Source: Alteromonas portus (GTDB taxonomy: Bacteria > Pseudomonadota > Gammaproteobacteria > Enterobacterales > Alteromonadaceae). From it: a stretch of 64,000 nucleotides of DNA. The notes beneath the pieces were generated by a model, which saw nothing but the letters and a program-made list of their open reading frames with translations, was not told the origin of the DNA and made no database searches. Below are positions 18,941 through 29,449 of the stretch, one piece after another (positions within the stretch are counted from its first letter, which is position 1; each line of letters begins with the position of its first letter). The translations under genes were made by a program, and so were the position numbers. The DNA is taken from contig NZ_SWCO01000001.1 in NCBI RefSeq assembly GCF_005117025.1, positions 434,001 to 498,000 of the forward strand. The letters run 5' to 3'.

Positions 18941-18979
18941 ACCTAACGAATTTAAAATTTAATGCTGAGGAATTGAAAA

Positions 18980-19852
18980 ATGGCAGTGACTGCAGCACTA
19001 GTTAAAGAACTGCGCGAACGTACTGGCGCAGGTATGCTGGATTGTAAAAAAGCCCTGGTTGAGACGGATGGTGACATTGAGTTAGCCATTGAAAACATGC
19101 GTAAATCAGGTCAAGCGAAAGCGGCTAAGAAAGCAGGCCGTATCGCAGCTGAAGGTGTTATCCTTACTAAGGTTGAAGCGGGTCGTGCGACTATGCTTGA
19201 ACTAAACTGTGAAACTGATTTCGTAGCACGTGACGAAGGTTTCCTTAAGTTCGGTAACGAGCTTCTAGAAGTAGCAGCAGCTAATAACATCAACGACATC
19301 GAAGCGCTTAACGATGCAGAACTTAACGGTTCTAAAGTAAGCGAAGTTCGTGACGCACTTGTTGCTAAAATCGGCGAAAACATCTCTCCACGTCGCGTTA
19401 TCAACGTTGAAGGCGATACACTAGGCGCTTACGTACACGGCGGCCGCATTGGTGTTATCTCTATCCTTACTGGCGGTGATGAAGAGCTAGCGAAAGACGT
19501 TGCAATGCACGTTGCAGCTGCTAGCCCGCAGTTCGTTAAGCCTGAAAACGTTCCGGCTGAAGTTGTTGAGAAAGAGAAAGAAATCCAAATCGAAATCGCT
19601 ATCCAGTCTGGTAAGCCAGCTGATATCGCTGAGAAAATGGTTGCAGGCCGCATGAAGAAGTTCACTGGTGAAGTGAGCTTGACTGGTCAGCCTTTCGTTA
19701 AAGATCCTTCAATCTCTGTTGCTGAGCTTCTTAAGAACAACAGCGCAGACGTGATCAACTTCGTACGTTTCGAAGTTGGTGAAGGTATCGAGAAGAAGAC
19801 TGAAGACTTCGCTGCTGAAGTAGCTGCTCAAATGGCTGCTGCTAAGAAATAA
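18980..19852 (+). CDS. tsf: Elongation factor Ts
   Basis: 290 residues. The N-terminal UBA-like domain reads [19 protein letters not shown], followed by the core signature [15 protein letters not shown] that contacts EF-Tu, and a second core half with [13 protein letters not shown] and QPFVKDPS. It exchanges GDP for GTP on EF-Tu. The GAGGAATTG region before ATG 18980 is a good ribosome site. It ends before a strong terminator. Confidence 0.99.
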   Translation: MAVTAALVKELRERTGAGMLDCKKALVETDGDIELAIENMRKSGQAKAAKKAGRIAAEGVILTKVEAGRATMLELNCETDFVARDEGFLKFGNELLEVAAANNINDIEALNDAELNGSKVSEVRDALVAKIGENISPRRVINVEGDTLGAYVHGGRIGVISILTGGDEELAKDVAMHVAAASPQFVKPENVPAEVVEKEKEIQIEIAIQSGKPADIAEKMVAGRMKKFTGEVSLTGQPFVKDPSISVAELLKNNSADVINFVRFEVGEGIEKKTEDFAAEVAAQMAAAKK

Positions 19853-19896
19853 TTGAGTGTTTATCTTTTGCATTAAGCAATAGTTAGATAAACTAC

Positions 19897-19923
19897 AAAG
19901 CACCTCTTAGGAGGTGCTTTTTT
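19897..19923 (+). terminator. tsf terminator
   Basis: AAAGCACCTC-TTAG-GAGGTGCTTT followed by more T. Ends the rpsB-tsf unit; pyrH then starts a new one. Confidence 0.93.
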
Positions 19924-20088
19924 ATAGCTGAACATTTTTGGTATTGCTTATGCACTACGTAAGTGTGAAGCTAGGCGAAGTATGTACGCGCCTGCCTGAC
20001 AAACGAAAGCGCTTTGTCCTATGTTTTTTGTATCAGTAATGTAATGAAAGACATAGGACAAAACGGGTTTACGAGGACAATTCAAACT

Positions 20089-20826
20089 ATGAGTATCACA
20101 CCAAAATCAGCATACCGACGCATTTTGTTAAAGCTTAGTGGTGAAGCCCTAATGGGGGCAGAAGGCTTTGGCATAGACCCTAAAGTGCTAGATAGAATGG
20201 CACAAGAAATTAAAGAGCTGGTTGAACTTGGTGTTCAAGTTGGTCTTGTTATCGGTGGTGGTAACTTGTTCCGTGGCGAAGGCCTAGCAAAGGCGGGCAT
20301 GAACCGCGTTGTTGGCGATCACATGGGAATGTTAGCTACCGTTATGAACGGCTTAGCTATGCGCGATGCGCTTCATCGTGCATTTGTAAATGCCCGTATG
20401 ATGTCAGCTATTCCGCTAAATGGTGTATGCGATGCATACAACTGGGCAGAAGCCATTAGCCTTCTTAAGTCAGGCCGTGTTGTTATCTTCTCTGCGGGCA
20501 CGGGCAATCCTTTCTTCACTACAGACTCAGCAGCTTGCTTACGCGGCATCGAAATTGAAGCCGATGCGGTATTAAAAGCAACCAAAGTTGATGGTGTATA
20601 TAGCGATGACCCGGTGAAAAACCCAGAAGCAACGCTTTATGATGAACTGACGTACCAAGAAGTACTAGAAAAAGAACTTAAAGTGATGGACTTGTCAGCG
20701 TTTACTTTGGCGCGCGATCACAGCTTGCCAATTCGCGTATTTAACATGAATAAGCCTGGTTGCCTAAAACGTGTTGTGATGGGCGAGAAAGAAGGTACTG
20801 TTATTCGCCACGCTGACAACGATTAA
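20089..20826 (+). CDS. pyrH: UMP kinase
   Basis: 245 residues from ATG 20089 ([19 protein letters not shown]), preferred over an in-frame ATG at 20014 because it matches the family start and follows a GAGGAC tract. It phosphorylates UMP to UDP. Amino-acid-kinase motifs are [19 protein letters not shown] and [23 protein letters not shown]. It leads the pyrH-frr-uppS-cdsA-dxr-rseP run. Confidence 0.98.
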   Translation: MSITPKSAYRRILLKLSGEALMGAEGFGIDPKVLDRMAQEIKELVELGVQVGLVIGGGNLFRGEGLAKAGMNRVVGDHMGMLATVMNGLAMRDALHRAFVNARMMSAIPLNGVCDAYNWAEAISLLKSGRVVIFSAGTGNPFFTTDSAACLRGIEIEADAVLKATKVDGVYSDDPVKNPEATLYDELTYQEVLEKELKVMDLSAFTLARDHSLPIRVFNMNKPGCLKRVVMGEKEGTVIRHADND

Positions 20827-20849
20827 TTAAGAACAATAGGATACAAATC

Positions 20850-21407
20850 GTGATTGATGAAATTGAATTAGATGCGCAAGAGCGCATGGAAAAAAGCCTA
20901 GTGTCTCTAAAGGGCCAATTCAGCAAAATCCGCACTGGTCGTGCGCATCCAAGCCTTCTAGATGGCATCATGGTACCTTATTACGGCGTAGACACGCCGC
21001 TAAAGCAAGTGGCTAACGTAGTTGCAGAAGACAGCCGTACGCTAGCGTTAACTGTATTTGATAAAAGCGCTATTCAAGCGGTAGAGAAAGCGATTATGCA
21101 GTCTGACTTGGGCTTAAACCCAATGAGTGCAGGTGGTTCAATCCGCATTCCACTTCCGCCACTTACTGAAGAGCGTCGTAAAGACCTAATTCGCGTTGTT
21201 CGTAACGAAGCGGAAGGTGGTCGTGTTGCTATCCGCAATATTCGTCGTGACGCTAACGGTGACATCAAAGATCTTCTTAAAGAAAAAGAAATCAGTGAAG
21301 ATGAGAGCCGTGCAGCGGAAGAAAATATTCAATCTATTACTAATGAGTTCATTAAGAAAGTTGACAGCATGCTTGCTGACAAAGAAAAAGAACTAATGGA
21401 AGTATAA
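20850..21407 (+). CDS. frr: Ribosome recycling factor
   Basis: 185 residues from a GTG at 20850 with AGGA eight bases upstream. The [17 protein letters not shown] and [28 protein letters not shown] segments are diagnostic. With EF-G it splits post-termination ribosomes. It lies 23 bp after pyrH. Confidence 0.99.
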   Translation: MIDEIELDAQERMEKSLVSLKGQFSKIRTGRAHPSLLDGIMVPYYGVDTPLKQVANVVAEDSRTLALTVFDKSAIQAVEKAIMQSDLGLNPMSAGGSIRIPLPPLTEERRKDLIRVVRNEAEGGRVAIRNIRRDANGDIKDLLKEKEISEDESRAAEENIQSITNEFIKKVDSMLADKEKELMEV

Positions 21408-21416
21408 GTAAGCATT

Positions 21417-22199
21417 ATGATTGGAAAGCGTTTAAGCGCAGCCAAATCGACGAAAGCAGAGGTGCCAGCAGTCACTGCTGGCCCGAAGCACGTTGCTATT
21501 ATTATGGATGGCAATGGTCGATGGGCGCAAAAGAAAGGGAAAATTCGTACTTTCGGCCACAAAGCCGGGGTAGAGTCTGTACGTTCTGTAGTGCGCTTTG
21601 CACGTCAAAACGGTATTGAATCACTGACGCTATTCGCGTTTTCCAGTGAAAATTGGAAGCGCCCCGAGGAAGAAGTCAGCGTTTTGATGGAACTCTTTAA
21701 TCTTGTTCTCAATAGCGAAGCAAAACGATTACACAAAAATGGTGTACGTTTACAGGTTATTGGTGATGTTGAAGCATTCGATGCCAAGCTAGTTGAAAAA
21801 ATTCGAAAAGCTGAAGACATGACCAAAGACAACAAAGATTTGGTTTTAAATATTGCCGCAAACTATGGCGGTAGATGGGATATTGTAAACGCGGCGAAAC
21901 AGCTTGCTACGCAAGTAAAAAGCAGCGATTTGGATGTGGAAGACATCACTGAAGACGCACTGAATGCGCACATTTCAACGGCTAACCTTCCTGAGTTAGA
22001 CCTTCTTATTCGCACAGGTGGCGAACACCGTATTAGCAACTTCTTGCTTTGGCAATGTGCCTACGCAGAGTTGTACTTTACCGACGTACTATGGCCCGAC
22101 TTCAATGAAGACGTGTTTCAATTAGCCGTAGACGATTTTAATGTTCGCCAACGTCGTTTCGGTTTAACCGGTGAACAGGTAGTCACAGCCGATGGTTAA
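21417..22199 (+). CDS. uppS: Undecaprenyl diphosphate synthase
   Basis: 260 residues. The family signature [17 protein letters not shown] holds the catalytic aspartate; later motifs are [14 protein letters not shown] and [19 protein letters not shown] with [15 protein letters not shown]. It extends farnesyl diphosphate with eight cis isoprene units to the C55 carrier used for peptidoglycan. The order frr-uppS-cdsA-dxr, with dxr after cdsA, is the Pseudomonas-like order rather than that of E. coli. Confidence 0.98.
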   Translation: MIGKRLSAAKSTKAEVPAVTAGPKHVAIIMDGNGRWAQKKGKIRTFGHKAGVESVRSVVRFARQNGIESLTLFAFSSENWKRPEEEVSVLMELFNLVLNSEAKRLHKNGVRLQVIGDVEAFDAKLVEKIRKAEDMTKDNKDLVLNIAANYGGRWDIVNAAKQLATQVKSSDLDVEDITEDALNAHISTANLPELDLLIRTGGEHRISNFLLWQCAYAELYFTDVLWPDFNEDVFQLAVDDFNVRQRRFGLTGEQVVTADG

Positions 22200-22253
22200 C
22201 ACCATGCAGGCAATTATCAGGCTAGCCCTGGTAACAAAAGCCAAGGGCAAATT

Positions 22254-23117
22254 ATGCTAAAACAACGAATAATAACTGCATTAATCCTAGCGCCACTGGC
22301 GCTTTACGCTATTTTGTTCCTCCCAATATTTTGGTTCGAAATAGCCATTGCCGGTGTGGTAGGCATCGGTGCCTACGAGTGGGCAAATATGTCCGGTGTG
22401 TGCGAGCGTCCTAAAAAGCTTATCTACATGGGAGGTGCATTTGCTATATGTATTGCCTTATCCCTTATTGTAGATGCCAGCACCATTTGGTATCAGGGAC
22501 AGTTGCATGGCTTGTATCGCGCAATATTAAGTGTCGCCGTTCTATGGTGGATAGCATCTTTATTTATGGTGCTTGCTTATCCCAAATACTCAAAATTCTG
22601 GAAGGACAGCCGCAGTGTTAGAACACTGTTTGGAGCGCTTACGCTTATTCCAACATGGGTAGCAGTTGTTGCACTTCGCACGAGCCTGCACGATGTAGAC
22701 CCGTTTTACGGTGCTTCACTTATCTTCTATGTGCTGGGGATCGTTTGGGCGGCAGATATAGGTGCATTCTTTGTTGGCGTAAAATTTGGGCGCCACAAGC
22801 TGCGCCCTAATGTATCGCCAGGTAAAAGTTTAGAAGGCTTATTAGGCGGTATTGCAGCCTCGTTCGCTATTATCGCTTTTGCGGCTCTTCACTATCAGGT
22901 AGAGCCTTCACGTATTTGGCTTCACCTTGCTATTGGCGGTATTACTGTTGCTGTTTCAGCCCTTGGCGATTTGAACGAGAGCATGCTTAAGCGCTGTGCG
23001 GGTATTAAAGACAGCGGCAAAATTCTCCCAGGGCACGGTGGTGTGCTTGATAGAATCGACAGCTTAACTGCTGCATTCCCTGTTTTTGCATTCTGTTATG
23101 TAACCTGGATGGCGTAA
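22254..23117 (+). CDS. cdsA: Phosphatidate cytidylyltransferase
   Basis: 287 residues, an integral membrane protein with about eight helices. The CDP-diglyceride synthase signature is near the C-terminus (GDLNESMLKRCAGIKDSGKILPGHGGVLDRIDSL). It makes CDP-diacylglycerol from CTP and phosphatidate, the branch point for all phospholipids. Its TAA shares one base with the dxr ATG (TAATG), so the genes are coupled. Confidence 0.97.
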   Translation: MLKQRIITALILAPLALYAILFLPIFWFEIAIAGVVGIGAYEWANMSGVCERPKKLIYMGGAFAICIALSLIVDASTIWYQGQLHGLYRAILSVAVLWWIASLFMVLAYPKYSKFWKDSRSVRTLFGALTLIPTWVAVVALRTSLHDVDPFYGASLIFYVLGIVWAADIGAFFVGVKFGRHKLRPNVSPGKSLEGLLGGIAASFAIIAFAALHYQVEPSRIWLHLAIGGITVAVSALGDLNESMLKRCAGIKDSGKILPGHGGVLDRIDSLTAAFPVFAFCYVTWMA

Positions 23118-24304
23118 TGCAAACAGTAACAGTGTTAGGGGCCACAGGCTCCATTGGTTGTAATACACTTGACGTAATAAACCGCCACCCAGATAAATAC
23201 CGCGTATTTGCCATTACTGGTAACTCCCAGCTTGAATTGCTTATGGAGCAGGCTCGAAAGTGCGCGCCGCGCTATGTAGTAATTGCAGATGACGCTCACT
23301 ACAAACTGGCCTGTGAGTTAGCATCTCAGTACGGTGTTGATGCAGAGATTCTGGCTGGCGCTAAGGCGCTGGAAGAAGTATCAAGCGCGCCTGAAGTTGA
23401 TGCTGTAATGGCAGCTATTGTGGGTGCAGCAGGGCTTTTACCCACACTAGCAGCAGTGAAAGCGGGCAAACGTGTTTTGCTTGCCAATAAAGAAGCGTTA
23501 GTCATGTCTGGTGCTTTATTTATTGAGGCTGCGAACCAAAGCGGCGCTGAAATCCTTCCTATCGACAGCGAACATAATGCCATATTCCAGTGTCTTCCAC
23601 ACGACTATGAATACGGTAACTTCACGGCATCAGGCATTCGTAAAATTTTATTAACGGGCTCAGGTGGGCCGTTTAGAGAAAGGCCTTTAGATAGCTTCTC
23701 GTCAATTACTATTGATGAAGCCAGTACACACCCTAACTGGTCGATGGGCAGAAAAATAACAATCGACTCTGCGACTATGATGAACAAGGGGCTGGAGTTT
23801 ATTGAAGCCTGCTGGCTGTTCGGTGCCGGCGCTGATGATATCGATGTGGTAATTCACCCGCAAAGTATTATTCATTCTATGGTGCAATATGTTGATGGGT
23901 CGGTGATCGCACAAATGGGCAACCCTGACATGCGCACCCCTATTGCTTATGGCTTAGCTCATCCAGAGCGAATTGAAGCGGGCGTAACGCCACTAGATTT
24001 TTCTGACATTGCCAATTTCAGTTTTCAAACCCCTTGCTTTGAACGTTATCCTAATTTGAAACTGGCTATTGATGCGTGTAAGGAAGGGCAGTGTGCAACA
24101 ACACGAGTGAACGCGTCAAACGAAGTGGCAGTCGAGGCCTTTTTAGAAGGTAAGATTCAGTTTTGCGATATTGCCAAAGTTAATGATGCCACGTTAAATG
24201 CTATGCCACACGTATCGGTAAGTTCTATTCAACAAATACTAGAGCAAGACAGCCTTGCAAGAACAAAGGCTAACGAGATTATTCGAGGTAAATTCCAGTG
24301 CTAG
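23117..24304 (+). CDS. dxr: 1-deoxy-D-xylulose 5-phosphate reductoisomerase
   Basis: 395 residues. N-terminal NADPH motif VLGATGSIGCNTLDV; catalytic-site motifs LANKEALVMSG, PIDSEHNAIFQCL and the loop with ASTHPNWSMGRKITIDSATMMNKGLE. It converts DXP to MEP, the committed step of the non-mevalonate isoprenoid route, and so feeds uppS. It overlaps cdsA by one base and rseP by seven. Confidence 0.98.
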   Translation: MQTVTVLGATGSIGCNTLDVINRHPDKYRVFAITGNSQLELLMEQARKCAPRYVVIADDAHYKLACELASQYGVDAEILAGAKALEEVSSAPEVDAVMAAIVGAAGLLPTLAAVKAGKRVLLANKEALVMSGALFIEAANQSGAEILPIDSEHNAIFQCLPHDYEYGNFTASGIRKILLTGSGGPFRERPLDSFSSITIDEASTHPNWSMGRKITIDSATMMNKGLEFIEACWLFGAGADDIDVVIHPQSIIHSMVQYVDGSVIAQMGNPDMRTPIAYGLAHPERIEAGVTPLDFSDIANFSFQTPCFERYPNLKLAIDACKEGQCATTRVNASNEVAVEAFLEGKIQFCDIAKVNDATLNAMPHVSVSSIQQILEQDSLARTKANEIIRGKFQC

Positions 24305-25650
24305 CATTTTTATGGAGCCTTGGTGCATTCATTGTAGCCCTAGGTATTTTGGTTGCCGTACATGAATGGGGACACTTTTATGTGGCTCGTAAATGCGGTG
24401 TACAGGTAGAGCGCTTCTCAATTGGTTTTGGAAAGCCTATATGGCGTAAAACAAGTAAGTCAGGTACAGAATATGTCATCGCTATGATCCCATTGGGTGG
24501 CTACGTGCGCATGCTCGATGGACGAATTGACGACGTACCGCCGGAGTTAGAAGATAAAGCCTTCAACAATAAACCCGTATTGCAGCGCATGGCGGTTATT
24601 GCGGCAGGTCCTGGCGTTAACTTCATTTTTGCGTTTTTCGCATTGTGGTTGATGTACTTGGTTGGCTTAGAAACCGTGAAACCTGTGGTGAAAAGCGTTG
24701 AACCAGAGAGCATCGCTGCACTTGCTGGCGTGCAAGCGGGTGATGAAATCATCAAAGTAGGCGACAGGGTTACGCCTGATTGGGAAGCCGTTAATTTAGA
24801 AATCGTCTCTAATATTGGTGCTGAAAAAGCGGCTGTTACGGTTAAAAATTCATCGAATGTCGAAAAAGAACTGACTTTTACATTAGGTTCTTGGAACTTT
24901 GACCCAGATAGTGAGTCTCCCTTAAGCAGCTTAGGGTTAACCCCTTATCGACCAGATGCAACGCTAACCGTTGGATTTGTTGGAGAGGAAAGTGCAGCGC
25001 AGGAAGCGGGGTTAAAACCCGGTGATGAACTAATTGCGTTAAATGGCACTAAGTTGTCATCGTGGGAACGTCTAGTTGACGTTATTGTTGAAAGTCCCGG
25101 TGAGCGCATTTCGCTCGATATACAAAGGGATGGACAGCAACTTACATTAGATGCCACGATAGCGCGCCGCGATACGCCACAAGGGCAAAGTGGGTATTTA
25201 GGTGTGAGCCCAACGTTCGAGCCTTGGCCTGAAGGGTATGTGTTTACGCATCAATATGGCATTATAGAGGCTATTGGGAAGGCGCTAGATAAAACGTGGC
25301 GTCTTATGACACTCAGTGTCGAAATGATAGGAAAGCTCATCACAGGCGACGTGTCGGTGAAAAATTTGAGCGGCCCTATCTCAATTGCTCAAGGTGCGGG
25401 AACAAGTGCTGGGTATGGACTTGCGTACTTCTTGAGTTTTCTTGCCTTAATAAGCGTAAATTTAGGCATAATAAATTTATTACCCTTGCCCATGCTTGAC
25501 GGTGGTCACCTCATGTTTTTTATCGTGGAGTGGATCACAGGCAAGCCTGTGCCTGAAGCGGTGCAGGAATGGGGTTACAGAATAGGTGGCGTGCTTCTGT
25601 TTATGATCATGGGTATCGCAATTTTTAACGATATCGCTCGCATAACCTGA
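24298..25650 (+). CDS. rseP: Site-2 protease RseP
   Basis: 450 residues from GTG 24298, inside the end of dxr. Zinc site HEWGH in the first membrane helix, two periplasmic PDZ domains (around GVQAGDEIIKVGD and GLKPGDELIALNG) and the second active-site segment NLLPLPMLDGGHL. It cuts RseA in the inner membrane to release sigma-E in envelope stress and also clears signal peptides. It lies just before bamA, whose product is monitored by that pathway. Confidence 0.98.
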   Translation: MLAFLWSLGAFIVALGILVAVHEWGHFYVARKCGVQVERFSIGFGKPIWRKTSKSGTEYVIAMIPLGGYVRMLDGRIDDVPPELEDKAFNNKPVLQRMAVIAAGPGVNFIFAFFALWLMYLVGLETVKPVVKSVEPESIAALAGVQAGDEIIKVGDRVTPDWEAVNLEIVSNIGAEKAAVTVKNSSNVEKELTFTLGSWNFDPDSESPLSSLGLTPYRPDATLTVGFVGEESAAQEAGLKPGDELIALNGTKLSSWERLVDVIVESPGERISLDIQRDGQQLTLDATIARRDTPQGQSGYLGVSPTFEPWPEGYVFTHQYGIIEAIGKALDKTWRLMTLSVEMIGKLITGDVSVKNLSGPISIAQGAGTSAGYGLAYFLSFLALISVNLGIINLLPLPMLDGGHLMFFIVEWITGKPVPEAVQEWGYRIGGVLLFMIMGIAIFNDIARIT

Positions 25651-25708
25651 TACAAATCAGGAAGTACAAAACAGCTAATACAAAACGCGGCCAGGAAAAG
25701 AAAAATAG

Positions 25709-28186
25709 ATGAAGTTAAAACAGTTAGTAGCAGCCGGAGCCATTCTTTCCAGTGCTAGCTTTGCCAACGCTGCGGCGCAAGACAGTGAATTTGTCGTTGA
25801 AGACATTCGCGTTGAAGGTTTGCAACGAGTTGCACTTGGTGCAGCCTTAACCTACTTGCCCGTTCAAGTTGGCGACGAGCTTAATACATTCAGGGTAACG
25901 CAGCTTATTCGCTCGTTATACTCTTCAACTCACTTTGAAAATGTAGAAATTCTTCGCGACGGCAATACGCTTGTGGTGCGCGTGTCTGAACGTCCTACTA
26001 TCAGTAATATTATTTTTGACGGTAACGATGATATTAAAGATGAGCAGCTTCAGGAAAGCTTGGACGGAAACGGTGTTCGCATTGGTGAGCCACTCGATAA
26101 AACCGTACTAACCTCTATTGAGAATGGCCTTAAAGACTTCTTTTACAGCATAGGTAAATACAATGCTGACGTAACGGCTATCATCACGCCGTTACCGCGT
26201 AATCGTGTCGATTTGAAACTGCTTTTTGAAGAAGGCGACGCGGCTGAAATTGAACAAATTAATATTGTAGGCAATGAAATCTTCTCAGACGAAGAGTTGA
26301 TGGATGCGTTTGAACTACAGTATGACACGCCTTGGTGGGATTTCTTATCAGAAACACGCTACCAGCAACAGACCTTGCAAGGCGACATGGAGACTTTACG
26401 TAACCACTATCTTAACCGTGGTTATCTTCGCTTTAATGTTGACTCTACCCAAGTTTCAATGACCCCTGAAAAGTCGGGCATCTACATTGCCATGAATGTG
26501 ACAGAGGGCGAGCAGTACACTATTTCTGAAGTAGAATTGGTGGGTGATGTACTTGGACACGAAGAATATATTGAACGGGTACTCCCACTTACAGAAGGCG
26601 AGCTTTATAACCAAGCCGAAGTGACCTATACAGAAGAGTTTATCAGTAAATATCTTGGCCGATTCGGATATGCCTATCCAACGGTAACCACCGTTCCTGA
26701 GATAAACGACGAGGATAAAACGGTTAAGTTGACGCTATCAGTTGACCCAGGTAAGCGTATTTACGTAAATCGCATTAAGTTTAACGGTAACGTTGTAACG
26801 GCAGATAGCGTGCTTCGTCAAAACGTCAGTCAGATGGAAGGCACGTGGCTTTCAAATAATTTGCTAGAGTCTTCTAAGAACCAGCTTTCTCGTCTTACCT
26901 ATATGGAAGAAGTTGAGTTTGAAACTGTTCGTATCCCTGGCTCTGAAGATAAAGTCGACGTTAATTATAACGTTAAAGAGCAGCCTTCAGGTTCATTTAA
27001 CGCGGGTATCGGTTATGGTGACAGAACTAAGTTAAGCCTGCAGGCGGGTATTCAGCAAGATAACTTCTTGGGTACAGGTAAGCGTGTGGGTCTTAACCTA
27101 AGCACGGTTTCATATCAACGCAGTGCGCAGATTACTTATAACGATCCTTACTTTACCATTGACGGTATTAGCCTTGGTGGTAGTTTAGGTTATAGCGAGT
27201 TCGACGGCTCCGACTTCAACGTTATTCAGTACAACTCAAAGCGTTGGTCAATTGGTGCCAATATTGGTTATCCGATTAATGAGTTTAACCGAATTAATTT
27301 TGGTTTGACCTACAGTAATGTTGAGCTATTTAACCGTGGTTACTACGAGCAAACTGAGCAATTCTATAATCAGTTTACAGACGGTGAAGACCCGGATGCA
27401 GCTATCAAATACGATAGTTATCTAGCTAGCGTAAGCTGGAGTAGAAGTACACTTAACCGTGGTCTATTCCCAACGGCGGGCTCGTCTCAACGCGCATCAT
27501 TTAGCATTACTACACCAAACTCAGACGTAAACTATTTTAAAACGGTATTTGACGGTAAGTGGTATTTCCCATTATCTCGTAACCAGCGCTGGTCTTTCCT
27601 AACTCGTGTGCGTCTTGGCTACGGTAATGGTTATGGCGATATCAACGGCAATGAGCAAATACTACCGTTTACGGAAAACTTCACTGCCGGTGGTTCAGAC
27701 TCATTACGCGGTTTTGAAAACAACACGGTAGGTCCACGAGGTATTTTCCTTGGTAACTCTGGCACTATTACAGGCCCTGATGGTGAACTATTCCCTGCAG
27801 ACCCAGCTGACGCGACCCTGTCGTGGTCAACACGTAGTCTAGGTGGTAATGCCATGGTGCTTGGTGGTGTCGAGCTTATTGTTCCCACGCCATTTGTAGA
27901 AGAAGAAATGGATAACTCTGTTCGCACAAGTTTGTTTGTGGATGTGGGTAACGTGTGGGATACTGAGTTTGACTATGACTATTATCGTCAGTTTGACATA
28001 GCATCCACTCAAGACGGTGAGCTATTGGACTATTCTGACTGGAGTCTGTATCGTAGCTCGGCAGGTATATCGGTTCAGTGGATATCGCCAATGGGACCGA
28101 TGGTATTCAGCTTCTCGAAAGCGATACAGCAGCGTGATGGTGATGATGCAAGATTCTTCACTTTCAATATTGGTCAAACTTTCTAA
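25709..28186 (+). CDS. bamA: Outer membrane protein assembly factor BamA
   Basis: 825 residues: a signal peptide ending about ANA/AAQ, five POTRA domains (start FVVEDIRVEGLQRV) and a C-terminal 16-strand barrel with the conserved loop-6 region near FTAGGSDSLRGFENNTVGPRG (VRGF-type motif as LRGF) and terminal phenylalanine (NIGQTF). It is the core of the BAM complex inserting barrel proteins. It is followed 61 bp later by skp. Confidence 0.98.
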   Translation: MKLKQLVAAGAILSSASFANAAAQDSEFVVEDIRVEGLQRVALGAALTYLPVQVGDELNTFRVTQLIRSLYSSTHFENVEILRDGNTLVVRVSERPTISNIIFDGNDDIKDEQLQESLDGNGVRIGEPLDKTVLTSIENGLKDFFYSIGKYNADVTAIITPLPRNRVDLKLLFEEGDAAEIEQINIVGNEIFSDEELMDAFELQYDTPWWDFLSETRYQQQTLQGDMETLRNHYLNRGYLRFNVDSTQVSMTPEKSGIYIAMNVTEGEQYTISEVELVGDVLGHEEYIERVLPLTEGELYNQAEVTYTEEFISKYLGRFGYAYPTVTTVPEINDEDKTVKLTLSVDPGKRIYVNRIKFNGNVVTADSVLRQNVSQMEGTWLSNNLLESSKNQLSRLTYMEEVEFETVRIPGSEDKVDVNYNVKEQPSGSFNAGIGYGDRTKLSLQAGIQQDNFLGTGKRVGLNLSTVSYQRSAQITYNDPYFTIDGISLGGSLGYSEFDGSDFNVIQYNSKRWSIGANIGYPINEFNRINFGLTYSNVELFNRGYYEQTEQFYNQFTDGEDPDAAIKYDSYLASVSWSRSTLNRGLFPTAGSSQRASFSITTPNSDVNYFKTVFDGKWYFPLSRNQRWSFLTRVRLGYGNGYGDINGNEQILPFTENFTAGGSDSLRGFENNTVGPRGIFLGNSGTITGPDGELFPADPADATLSWSTRSLGGNAMVLGGVELIVPTPFVEEEMDNSVRTSLFVDVGNVWDTEFDYDYYRQFDIASTQDGELLDYSDWSLYRSSAGISVQWISPMGPMVFSFSKAIQQRDGDDARFFTFNIGQTF

Positions 28187-28247
28187 GACATTAAAGCGAG
28201 CGCGTTTGAGTCGCGCTCTATAATAAGATTCACAAAAGGAGTTCCCT

Positions 28248-28763
28248 TTGAAACAGTTGGTAAAACATATCGTTGCAGGAGCAATGTTGGGTAGCGCTTT
28301 AGTAAGTACATCTGTAATGGCTGAACAGAAAGTGGCTGTTGTTGATGTGCAAGGTATTTTTCAAGCGATGCCTCAAGCGGCTGAGATTCAAAATGCTATT
28401 CAAGCTGAGTTTAAAGATCAGCTTGAAGAAGTGAATCAGCTACAGCGTGACGGTCAGTTCTACGCAGAGCGTCTTCAGCGTGATGCAGCGACAATGAGTG
28501 ATGCAGAGAAAAAAGAACTAGAACAAAAAATCTTGTCAGTACGCGAAGAGCTATCTAAAAAAGGTCAGCCTTTGCAACAAAACATTCAACGTCGTAGCAA
28601 CGAAGAGCGTAACAAGCTTCTTGGTCTTATTAAGCAAGCTATCGACTCTGTTGCAGCGAAGCAAGGCTATGATTTAGTGCTTAACGCAGGTGCAGTAGCG
28701 TTCGCTAAAGAAGAGCACGACTTATCTGAACAAGTACTTCAGCAAGTAAGCAAAACTAACTAA
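28248..28763 (+). CDS. skp: Periplasmic chaperone Skp (OmpH)
   Basis: 171 residues. No ATG fits; the start is a TTG at 28248 with an AAAAGGAG site 7 nt upstream. The signal peptide ends about VMA/EQKVAVVDVQGIF, followed by a long helical-hairpin region (tentacles) typical of Skp, which carries unfolded outer-membrane proteins to BamA. Here it closes the unit: a strong terminator follows and lpxD, usually next, is absent. Confidence 0.94.
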   Translation: MKQLVKHIVAGAMLGSALVSTSVMAEQKVAVVDVQGIFQAMPQAAEIQNAIQAEFKDQLEEVNQLQRDGQFYAERLQRDAATMSDAEKKELEQKILSVREELSKKGQPLQQNIQRRSNEERNKLLGLIKQAIDSVAAKQGYDLVLNAGAVAFAKEEHDLSEQVLQQVSKTN

Positions 28764-28833
28764 TAACTGCTCTGTGGCTTAATGGTCTTTGCTTTATATC
28801 GAAGGTCAGCAGGCTTTAGTCAGTTAAAATTTG

Positions 28834-28876
28834 TCAGACCAACCCCTTTAAAGGTGTTGGTCTGATTTGTTTTTTG
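28834..28876 (+). terminator. Terminator after skp
   Basis: CAGACCAAC.CC-TTTAAA-GG.GTTGGTCTG (one bulge or mismatch) then ATTTGTTTTTT. It separates skp from the lipid A genes, where many relatives have lpxD instead. Confidence 0.9.
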
Positions 28877-28998
28877 CGCTTTACAGCGTATGGTTGGCGC
28901 CGTTTTTATTTTTACGGCGAGTTTGACCCTAAAACCAATCTACCATTTGAGTTGGTTTAATATTGTTGTAGGTCATGCTTGTTTACAGGAGAAAGTTT

Positions 28999-29448
28999 TT
29001 GGCCAATTCACTTAATACCATTGAAATTCAGGAAATATTGGAATTACTACCACACCGGTACCCATTCCTACTTGTTGATCGTGTTACAGACTATGTTCTG
29101 GGTGAGTCTGTAAAGGCTTATAAAAATATCACAATCAATGAGCCGTGTTTCATGGGGCACTTCCCCGGTCAGCCAATTTTCCCAGGCGTGTTAATTCTTG
29201 AAGCGATGGCACAAGCGGCAGGTGTTTTAGGTTTTAAGACCATGGGCAACAATGATAAGTTATACTTGTATGCAGGAATTGATAACGCACGCTTTAAACG
29301 TCCAGTAGTTCCGGGTGATAAGCTTGAGTTTGATGTTGCTCTGGTAAAGGAGCGCAGAGGGATTTGGAAATTTAAAGGTACTGCAAGTGTCGACGGCGAC
29401 ATAGCTTGTAGTGCAGAGTTTATGTGTGCGATGAGAGAGATAGCGTAA
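28999..29448 (+). CDS. fabZ: 3-hydroxyacyl-ACP dehydratase FabZ
   Basis: 149 residues from TTG 28999 ([20 protein letters not shown]), which has AGGAGA 6 nt upstream; an in-frame ATG at 28975 would place that ribosome site inside the gene. Hot-dog fold with catalytic histidine in [20 protein letters not shown]. It dehydrates 3-hydroxyacyl-ACP and competes with LpxA for the same C14-class substrate. It leads fabZ-lpxA-lpxB. Confidence 0.96.
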   Translation: MANSLNTIEIQEILELLPHRYPFLLVDRVTDYVLGESVKAYKNITINEPCFMGHFPGQPIFPGVLILEAMAQAAGVLGFKTMGNNDKLYLYAGIDNARFKRPVVPGDKLEFDVALVKERRGIWKFKGTASVDGDIACSAEFMCAMREIA

Positions 29449-29449
29449 C

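Noticed and set aside
28764..28998. Remnant of lpxD
   Set aside because: Searched by eye for hexapeptide-coding sequence on either strand; only a terminator and leader found.
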